Assembly: GCA_032117595.1 (NCBI GenBank)
Contig: JAULYZ010000120.1
Location: forward strand, 1-19,344
Length of the DNA stretch: 19,344 nt
Source: WLJO01 sp032117595
Lineage (GTDB): Bacteria > Actinomycetota > Acidimicrobiia > Acidimicrobiales > Ilumatobacteraceae
Direction: 5' to 3'
Shown one piece after another: positions 12,915 through 19,344 of the stretch. The translations under genes and the position numbers were made by a program. The notes under the pieces are model-generated. The model had not been told where the DNA came from. It did no database searches and worked only from the letters and a program-made list of their open reading frames with translations. Position 1 is the stretch's first letter. Each line of letters opens with the position of its first letter.

Positions 12915-15900
12915 TCAGCCCTCTGCGGCTTGGTCGTCGGGGTTGTAGTCGCCGTGGAGACGGGCGAGCATCTCGGCGGGGTCTTCTTCAGAGGAGTAGT
13001 ACGCCATCGGCGTGTAGTCGGGGGCTGCGATGTCGAACTCCCGGTAGCGCATCATCCCGGTACCTGCAGGAATGAGCTTGCCGATGATGATGTTCTCCTT
13101 GAGACCGAGGAGACCGTCGCCGCGGCCATCGATGGCGGCCTCGGTGAGCACCCGGGTGGTCTCCTGGAACGAGGCGGCAGAGAGCCACGACTCGGTGGCC
13201 AGCGACGCCTTGGTGATCCCCATGATCTCGGGACGACCCTCGGCCGGGCTGCTGCCGGACTCGACCGTGCGCCGGTTGGTGTCGCGGAACACCTTGGAGT
13301 CGACCCGCTCGCCGGGCAGGAAGTCGGTGTCGCCGGGCTCCTGCACGCCGATCCGACGCGTCATCTGACGGACGATGATCTCGATGTGCTTGTCGTGGAT
13401 CGACACGCCCTGGTCGCGGTACACCTTCTGCACTTCCTCGACGAGGTACACCTGGGTCTCGCGGATGCCCTTGATCTCCATGAGCTCCTTCGGGTCGAAG
13501 GGGCCCGAGGTGATCGGGTCGCCAGCCTTCACCTCTTGTCCATCGGACACGAGCATGCGCATCTGCGACGGCAGGGTGACGGTGTCCTCGGTTCCGTCGT
13601 CGGCAACAACGGTCACGGGGATGCCCTTGCCCTCGTCCTCGCCGATCCGCACCACACCCGAGAGGCGCGCCAGTCGGGCTGCGCCGCGCGGGGTACGCGC
13701 CTCGAAGAGCTCCACGACGCGAGGCAGACCACCAGCGATGTCGGTACCCGCCACACCACCGGTGTGGAAGGTCCGCATCGTGAGCTGGGTACCCGGCTCA
13801 CCGATCGACTGCGCAGCGATCACGCCGACTGCCTCACCGAGCTCGATGGGCTTGCCCGTGGCGAGCGACCGGCCGTAGCACAGCGCACACACGCCGAGCT
13901 CGGCATCGCAGGTGAGGACCGAGCGCACCTGCACCCGGTTGATCTTCGGGTCGTCGCGCAGCGCCACCATCTCGACATCACCAACGAGGGTGTTCTTGTG
14001 AATCACGGTCCCGTCGGAGAGTGTCACGTCGCGCAGGAGTGCACGCCCGAAGAGCTTGGTCTCGAGGTAGCTGCGACGGTTTGTCGTATCGGGCTCGACG
14101 TTCTCGATCCAGACACCCAGATTGGTGCCGCAATCGTCCTCGCGGATGATGAGCTCCTGTGACACGTCGACAAGTCGACGGGTGAGGTAACCCGAGTCAG
14201 CGGTCCGGAGTGCGGTGTCGACGAGGCCCTTGCGGGCACCCGGCGTGGCAATGAAGTACTCGAGGGTCTGGAGACCCTCGCGGAACGACGACTTGATCGG
14301 ACGGGGAATCATGTCGCCGCGGGGGTTGGCCACCAGACCTCGCATACCGGCGATCTGGCGCACCTGCAGCATGTTCCCTCGAGCGCCGGAGCCGACCATC
14401 ATGTCGATGGGGTTGAACTTCGCCGCCTTGAAGGCGCGCTCCATTGCCTGCTTGACGTCCTCGGTCGCATCGGTCCAGATCTGGACCTCCTGCTGACGGC
14501 GCTCGCCGTCGGTGATGATGCCGCGGCGGTAGTGGTTCTCGACCTTCTCGGCGTCCTTCTCGTACTTGTCGAGCAGCTGCTTCTTCTCGGGCGGCGTCTT
14601 CACGTCATCGATCGAGACCGTGAGGCCCGACTGGGATGCATACCGGTAGCACACCGACTTGATCGCATCGAGCGACACCGCAACCACGCCCTTGGCGTAG
14701 GTGTCGGAGAGCTGCTCGACGATGACACCCATCTCCTTCTTGCGGACCGGGCTCGTGATGTAGCCGAAGTCCCGGGTGTACGCCTCGGGGAGCGCCGCCT
14801 CGAACTTGAGTCGGCCGGCCGTGGTCTCGCGCGACACACGCTCGCCATCCTCAGCACGATCGCCGATCATCTTGATCGTGGCGTGCAGGTCGAGCGTTCC
14901 TTCGTCGATAGCGCGCTCCACCTCCCACAGGTGGCGGAACGAGCGGCCCTCGCCGCGCGCACCATCGATCTGCTCGGTGAGATAGAAGGCACCGATGATG
15001 AGGTCCTGGGTCGGCGTCACGATCGGACGGCCCGACGCGGGCGACAGGATGTTGTTCGACGAGAGCATCAGCACTCGCGCCTCGGCCTGCGCCTCGGCAG
15101 ACAGCGGCAGGTGAACTGCCATCTGGTCACCGTCGAAGTCTGCGTTGAAGGCCGTGCAGACGAGCGGATGGATCTGGATGGCCTTGCCCTCCACGAGTAC
15201 CGGCTCGAATGCCTGGATCCCGAGTCGGTGCAGGGTTGGCGCACGGTTGAGCATCACCGGGTGCTCACGGATGACGTCCTCGAGGACGTCCCACACCTGC
15301 GGGCGACGGCGCTCGACCATCCGCTTGGCCGACTTGATGTTCTGGGCGAGCTCGAGATCGTGCAGGCGCTTCATCACGAACGGCTTGAACAACTCGAGTG
15401 CCATCAGCTTGGGGAGACCGCACTGGTGGAGCTTCAGGGTGGGGCCAGCCACGATGACCGAGCGTCCGGAGTAGTCCACGCGCTTGCCGAGGAGGTTCTG
15501 GCGGAACCGACCCTGCTTGCCCTTGAGCATGTCGGAGAGCGACTTCAGGGGACGGTTGCCGGGACCGGTCACCGGGCGACCGCGGCGGCCGTTGTCGAAC
15601 AACGCGTCGACCGCTTCCTGGAGCATGCGCTTCTCGTTGTTCACGATGATCTCGGGAGCGCCGAGATCGAGAAGCCGCTTCAGGCGATTGTTGCGGTTGA
15701 TCACGCGGCGGTAGAGGTCGTTGAGGTCACTCGTGGCGAAACGACCACCGTCGAGCTGCACCATGGGACGCAGCTCCGGCGGGATCACGGGCACGACCTC
15801 GAGGATCATTGCCTTGGGGTCATTGACCCGGCGGCCGGACTCATCGCGACGGTTGAACGCCGACACGATCTTCAGGCGCTTGATGGCCTTCTGCTTGCGC

Positions 15901-16799
15901 TGCGCCGAGAGGGGCTTCTTGCCCTCGCCCGGCTCGATCGCGTTGCGGAGGCGCTTCTCCTCCTCCTCGAAGTCGATCCGGTCGATGAGCGACTTGATGG
16001 CATCGGCACCCATGCCGCCCTCGAAGTAGTCGCTGTACCGGTCGCGGAGCTCGCGCCAGAGCAGTTCGTCGTCGATGATCTTGCGGGCGTGCAGGTCGTT
16101 GAACTCGTCCCAGGTGCGGGTGACGAGCTCGATCTCCTGCTCGCCGCGCTCGCGCAGCGCCGCAACGTCGCGGTCGATGATCTTCTGGCGTGACTTGAGG
16201 TCGCTCTCCCGTGCGCCGTCCTTCTCGAGCGCAGCAATCTCCTGCTCGCCCTCCTTGAAACGGCGGTCGATCGCGAGATCGGTCTCCTTGCGGATCACGT
16301 CAAGTTCTTCGCGCAACTCGGCCTCGAGATTCGCCTTCTCCGTGTGGCGCTTTTCCTCGTCGACGAACGTCACGAGATTGGCGGCGAAGTAGATGACCTT
16401 CTCGAGCTGCTTGGCCTTGAGCTCTTCCTTCGGCTCGATGCCGGCGAGGAGATAGGCGAGCCACGAACGGGTCCCACGCAGGTACCAGATGTGCACGACG
16501 GGCGCGGCCAGCTCGATGTGGCCCATGCGCTCGCGCCGAACCTTCGAACGGGTGACCTCAACGCCGCACTTCTCGCAGATGATGCCCTTGAAGCGGACAC
16601 GCTTGTACTTGCCGCAGTAGCACTCCCAGTCGCGGGTGGGCCCGAAGATCTTCTCGCAGAACAACCCGTCACGCTCGGGGCGGAGCGTGCGGTAGTTGAT
16701 CGTCTCGGGCTTCTTCACCTCACCGCTCGACCACAGCCGGATCGTGTCGGCCGTTGCCAGGCCAATCTTCAACTGGTCGAACATGTTCACATCGAGCAT
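12915..16799 (-). CDS. rpoC: RNA polymerase beta' subunit
   Basis: The 1,294-residue protein is the beta' subunit and carries the catalytic magnesium site NADFDGDQM (552-560, Asp554/556/558). Zinc site 1 is Cys60, Cys62, Cys75 and Cys78 (CYC...CEKC); zinc site 2 is formed by the Cys of EDDCGTN with CDAELGVCALCYG near the C-terminus. A charged helical insertion, rich in Glu, Lys and Arg (about residues 150-230), is the actinobacterial coiled-coil insert and supports the phylum call. The bridge helix and trigger loop region includes GEAVGVIAAQSIGEPGTQLTMRTFHTGG. The start ATG follows an AGGGAAG Shine-Dalgarno, 36 nt after rpoB; the length is normal for the phylum (about 1,300). Confidence 0.98.
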   Translation of the reverse strand: MLDVNMFDQLKIGLATADTIRLWSSGEVKKPETINYRTLRPERDGLFCEKIFGPTRDWECYCGKYKRVRFKGIICEKCGVEVTRSKVRRERMGHIELAAPVVHIWYLRGTRSWLAYLLAGIEPKEELKAKQLEKVIYFAANLVTFVDEEKRHTEKANLEAELREELDVIRKETDLAIDRRFKEGEQEIAALEKDGARESDLKSRQKIIDRDVAALRERGEQEIELVTRTWDEFNDLHARKIIDDELLWRELRDRYSDYFEGGMGADAIKSLIDRIDFEEEEKRLRNAIEPGEGKKPLSAQRKQKAIKRLKIVSAFNRRDESGRRVNDPKAMILEVVPVIPPELRPMVQLDGGRFATSDLNDLYRRVINRNNRLKRLLDLGAPEIIVNNEKRMLQEAVDALFDNGRRGRPVTGPGNRPLKSLSDMLKGKQGRFRQNLLGKRVDYSGRSVIVAGPTLKLHQCGLPKLMALELFKPFVMKRLHDLELAQNIKSAKRMVERRRPQVWDVLEDVIREHPVMLNRAPTLHRLGIQAFEPVLVEGKAIQIHPLVCTAFNADFDGDQMAVHLPLSAEAQAEARVLMLSSNNILSPASGRPIVTPTQDLIIGAFYLTEQIDGARGEGRSFRHLWEVERAIDEGTLDLHATIKMIGDRAEDGERVSRETTAGRLKFEAALPEAYTRDFGYITSPVRKKEMGVIVEQLSDTYAKGVVAVSLDAIKSVCYRYASQSGLTVSIDDVKTPPEKKQLLDKYEKDAEKVENHYRRGIITDGERRQQEVQIWTDATEDVKQAMERAFKAAKFNPIDMMVGSGARGNMLQVRQIAGMRGLVANPRGDMIPRPIKSSFREGLQTLEYFIATPGARKGLVDTALRTADSGYLTRRLVDVSQELIIREDDCGTNLGVWIENVEPDTTNRRSYLETKLFGRALLRDVTLSDGTVIHKNTLVGDVEMVALRDDPKINRVQVRSVLTCDAELGVCALCYGRSLATGKPIELGEAVGVIAAQSIGEPGTQLTMRTFHTGGVAGTDIAGGLPRVVELFEARTPRGAARLARLSGVVRIGEDEGKGIPVTVVADDGTEDTVTLPSQMRMLVSDGQEVKAGDPITSGPFDPKELMEIKGIRETQVYLVEEVQKVYRDQGVSIHDKHIEIIVRQMTRRIGVQEPGDTDFLPGERVDSKVFRDTNRRTVESGSSPAEGRPEIMGITKASLATESWLSAASFQETTRVLTEAAIDGRGDGLLGLKENIIIGKLIPAGTGMMRYREFDIAAPDYTPMAYYSSEEDPAEMLARLHGDYNPDDQAAEG

Positions 16800-16835
16800 T
16801 GCGTCTTCCCTCGCCTCTTGTCCGTCAACGTCTGA

Positions 16836-19344
16836 TCAGTAGGAACGCTCGCGGCGAGGCCGCTCGCGCTCACGGTCGTCCTCGTCAGAGCCACGCTCCG
16901 GCCGGCTGATATCGATGCCCAGCTCCTCGGCCGTGCGGAACACGTCCTCGTCGAAGTCGCGCAGCTCGATTTCCTTGCCGTCCTTGCCCTTGATGTCCAC
17001 GTCGAGACAGAGGGCCTGCATCTCCTTCATGAGCACCTTGAAGCTCTCGGGGATACCGGGCTCGGGGATGTTCTCGCCCTTGACGATCGCCTCGTAGACC
17101 TTGACACGGCCGAGCACGTCGTCGGACTTGATGGTGAGCAACTCCTGCAGGCAGTAGGCAGCGCCGTACGCCTCGAGGGCCCAGACCTCCATCTCGCCGA
17201 AACGCTGACCGCCGAACTGCGCCTTGCCGCCCAACGGCTGCTGGGTGATCATCGAGTACGGGCCCGTCGAGCGCGCGTGAATCTTGTCGTCGACGAGGTG
17301 GGCGAGCTTCAGGATGTACATGTAGCCCACGGTGATCTTGTTGTCGTACTTCTCACCGGTGCGACCGTTGCGGAGCTCCACCTTGCCGTCGCGGCCGATG
17401 AGGCGAACTCCATCGACGCTCTCGGGGTTCAGGTTCTCGAAGATCTGCTGGATGGTCGGGTGCTTGCCCGCCTGCTCCTCTTCGTCCCAGTGTGCGCCGT
17501 CGAACACCGGCGTGGCGATGAACGTCGCCGGCGGCGTGATGGCCCGGGTCTTGGTCTCGGTACCGCGAACTGCCTTGTCGCCGACGTTGGTGTTGTTCCT
17601 CACGTCGTGCCAACCCCAGCGGGCGGCGTAACCGAGGTGAGCCTCGAGTACCTGGCCGACGTTCATGCGGCTCGGCACGCCGAGGGGGTTGAGGATGATG
17701 TCGACCGGAGTGCCGTCGTCGAGGTACGGCATGTCCTCGGACGGGAGGATCTTGGAGATCACGCCCTTGTTGCCGTGACGCCCGGCGAGCTTGTCGCCGA
17801 CCGAGATCTTGCGCTTCTGGGCGACGTACACGCGAACGAGCTGGTTCACACCGGGGGGCAGCTCGTTGCCGCCCTCTCGTGTCTGCACCTTGACGTCGAT
17901 GACCTTGCCGCTCTCACCATGGGGAACCTTCAACGAGGTGTCGCGCACCTCGCGTGCCTTCTCGCCGAAGATCGCGCGCAGGAGCCGCTCCTCGGGCGTG
18001 AGCTCGGTCTCGCCCTTGGGGGTCACCTTGCCCACGAGCACGTCGCCGGGGCCCACCTCTGCACCCTTGCGGATGATGCCGCGGTCGTCGAGGTCGCGCA
18101 GGATGTCCTCGGAGAGGTTCGGGATGTCCCGCGTGATCTCCTCGGGGCCGAGCTTGGTGTCGCGGGCATCCACCTCGTGCACGTGCACGTGAATCGAGGT
18201 GAGCACGTCGTCGCGAACGATGCGCTCGTTGAGGATGATGGCGTCCTCGAAGTTGTAGCCCTCCCACGGCATGAGCGCCACGAGGAGGTTCTTGCCGAGC
18301 GCCAGTTCGCCGTGATCAGTGGACGGGCCGTCGGCGACGATGTCGCCCTTGTCGAGACGCTGACCCTCGACCACACGAGGGATCTGGTTGATACAGGTGT
18401 CCTGGTTCGACCGACGGAACTTCTGCAGCGTGTGCACTGCCTTCTCGCCGCTGTCGTACTGGATCACGATCTGGTCGCCCGAGACCTCGAGCACCACGCC
18501 GGGTCCGCGGGCCTCGATGAGGTCGGCGGCGTCGCGGGCTGCACGAGCCTCGATGCCCGTGCCGATGTACGGCGCCTCCGGCCGCACGAGCGGCACGGCC
18601 TGTCGCTGCATGTTCGCGCCCATGAGTGCGCGGTTCGCATCGTCGTGCTCGAGGAAGGGGATCAACGCGGTTGCCACCGACACGATCTGCTTCGGCGACA
18701 CGTCCATGAGGTCGACCTCATCAGGCTTCACGTACCCGATGTCGGTGGTGGCGCCGAAGAAACTCTCGGCCTCGAGCATCTGCTTGAGCTGTTCGAGGTT
18801 GGCGGCCTGCGGCGACCGGCGCACGAGCACCCGCTCATCCTTGAAACTGCCGTCGGCGTTGATGGGGGTGTTCGCCTGCGCAACGACCCATTTCTCTTCT
18901 TCGTCGGCGGCCATGTACACGACCTCGTTGGTCACGCGGCCGTTGACGACGCGACGGTACGGCGTCTCGATGAAGCCGAACTCGTTCACGCGGGCGAAGG
19001 TGGAGAGCGCTCCAATCAGACCGATGTTCGGGCCTTCCGGGGTCTCGATCGGGCACATGCGTCCGTAGTGCGAGAAGTGCACGTCGCGAACCTCGAACCC
19101 AGCTCGCTCACGCGAGAGGCCGCCCGGGCCGAGTGCGGAGAGACGGCGGCGATGGGTGAGGCCCGACAGAGGGTTCACCTGGTCCATGAACTGCGAGAGC
19201 TGCGAGGTCCCGAAGAACTCCTTGATCGCAGCCACCACGGGCCGGATATTGATGAGCGTCTGCGGGGTGATCGCTTCGACGTCCTGGGTGGTCATGCGCT
19301 CGCGCACGACGCGCTCCATCCGGGACAGGCCGATGCGCACCTGG
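16836..19344 (-). CDS. rpoB: RNA polymerase beta subunit, C-terminal part (runs off the right edge)
   Basis: This is the 3' part of rpoB, about 835 residues in frame from the right edge to the stop at 16836. It contains the rifampicin region (about 19130-19211) reading FFGTSQLSQFMDQVNPLSGLTHRRRLSALGPGG, the SHYGRMCPIETPEGPNIGLI segment, the catalytic region KRKISVGDKLAGRHGNKGVISKI, and the C-terminal MEVWALEAYGAAYCLQELLTIKSDD. The protein ends in a charged tail SDEDDRERERPRRERSY. The rifampicin-contact residues equal to E. coli Gln513, Asp516, His526, Arg529 and Ser531 are all present, but position 518 is Val. The last 145 bases overlap bases 1-145, joining this part to the 5' part; together they make 1,201 residues without a frame break. 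Confidence 0.97.
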   Translation of the reverse strand, partial: QVRIGLSRMERVVRERMTTQDVEAITPQTLINIRPVVAAIKEFFGTSQLSQFMDQVNPLSGLTHRRRLSALGPGGLSRERAGFEVRDVHFSHYGRMCPIETPEGPNIGLIGALSTFARVNEFGFIETPYRRVVNGRVTNEVVYMAADEEEKWVVAQANTPINADGSFKDERVLVRRSPQAANLEQLKQMLEAESFFGATTDIGYVKPDEVDLMDVSPKQIVSVATALIPFLEHDDANRALMGANMQRQAVPLVRPEAPYIGTGIEARAARDAADLIEARGPGVVLEVSGDQIVIQYDSGEKAVHTLQKFRRSNQDTCINQIPRVVEGQRLDKGDIVADGPSTDHGELALGKNLLVALMPWEGYNFEDAIILNERIVRDDVLTSIHVHVHEVDARDTKLGPEEITRDIPNLSEDILRDLDDRGIIRKGAEVGPGDVLVGKVTPKGETELTPEERLLRAIFGEKAREVRDTSLKVPHGESGKVIDVKVQTREGGNELPPGVNQLVRVYVAQKRKISVGDKLAGRHGNKGVISKILPSEDMPYLDDGTPVDIILNPLGVPSRMNVGQVLEAHLGYAARWGWHDVRNNTNVGDKAVRGTETKTRAITPPATFIATPVFDGAHWDEEEQAGKHPTIQQIFENLNPESVDGVRLIGRDGKVELRNGRTGEKYDNKITVGYMYILKLAHLVDDKIHARSTGPYSMITQQPLGGKAQFGGQRFGEMEVWALEAYGAAYCLQELLTIKSDDVLGRVKVYEAIVKGENIPEPGIPESFKVLMKEMQALCLDVDIKGKDGKEIELRDFDEDVFRTAEELGIDISRPERGSDEDDRERERPRRERSY
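19200..19344. repeat. Terminal direct repeat, right copy
   Basis: Right-hand copy of the 145-bp terminal redundancy within rpoB; see the left copy at 1-145. The overlap lies just upstream of the rifampicin region, encoding the segment from VRIGLSRMERVVRERM to FFGTSQ. Confidence 0.97.

Overview
The window is a high-GC, actinobacterial-type block of core transcription and translation genes, with every gene on the minus strand. Read in the direction of transcription (high to low coordinates) it holds: the 3' two-thirds of rpoB, rpoC, rpsL, rpsG, a two-domain fasciclin lipoprotein gene, fusA, tuf, rpmG, tRNA-Trp(CCA), secE, nusG, rplK, rplA, rplJ, rplL, an amidase gene, and the 5' third of rpoB. 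The long coiled-coil insertion near the N-terminus of RpoC (about residues 150-230), the acidic N-terminal tail of NusG, the high GC and the Thr/Ala/Pro linker of the lipoprotein all point to Actinobacteriota. Acidimicrobiia or a relative is my best guess; this is inference from style, with no database comparison.

The most important structural fact is that the window closes on itself. Bases 1-145 repeat as 19200-19344 with one synonymous difference, so the sequence has a period of 19,199 bp. Joining the two ends gives one uninterrupted RpoB of 1,201 residues. The gene order is therefore a ring. Normally the block tuf-rpmG-trnW-secE-nusG-rplKAJL-rpoBC-rpsLG-fusA-tuf is linear and bounded by two tuf copies. 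Here only one tuf is present, and it joins fusA on one side to rpmG on the other. The simplest reading is that two near-identical tuf genes were collapsed by the assembler (or recombined), turning a linear chromosomal block into a circle. tuf also stands out by codon use, preferring TTG, GGT and GTG where its neighbours prefer C-ending codons.

Layout by region: 1-1242 rpoB 5' part; 1243-1487 spacer with a likely rpoB promoter; 1488-2891 amidase; 2892-3034 spacer with a strong terminator for rplL; 3035-4933 rplL, rplJ and rplA, with a 243-bp leader before rplJ that folds like an L10 autoregulatory leader; 5035-6527 rplK, nusG, secE; 6587-6659 tRNA-Trp; 6748-6912 rpmG; 6978-8162 tuf; 8259-10343 fusA; 10344-10569 spacer with a terminator hairpin and a candidate fusA promoter; 10570-11577 fasciclin lipoprotein; 11578-11880 spacer with three tandem 44-bp repeats that each carry a terminator-like hairpin; 11881-12728 rpsG and rpsL; 12729-12914 spacer with rpoC terminator-like hairpin and rpsL promoter; 12915-16799 rpoC; 16836-19344 rpoB 3' part.

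The genes supply RNA polymerase core subunits, a transcription factor that couples to the ribosome (NusG), the translocon subunit SecE, ribosomal proteins of the GTPase-associated centre (L11, L10, L7/L12), L1, L33, S12 and S7, and the elongation factors EF-Tu and EF-G. The two foreigners in this otherwise conserved array are the amidase, between rplL and rpoB, and the cell-surface fasciclin protein, between rpsG and fusA. Both are bracketed by terminator-like hairpins and candidate promoters, which suggests they are transcriptionally insulated from the housekeeping genes. Two possible antibiotic-relevant natural variants are visible: Arg88 in S12 and a Val in the rifampicin region of RpoB.
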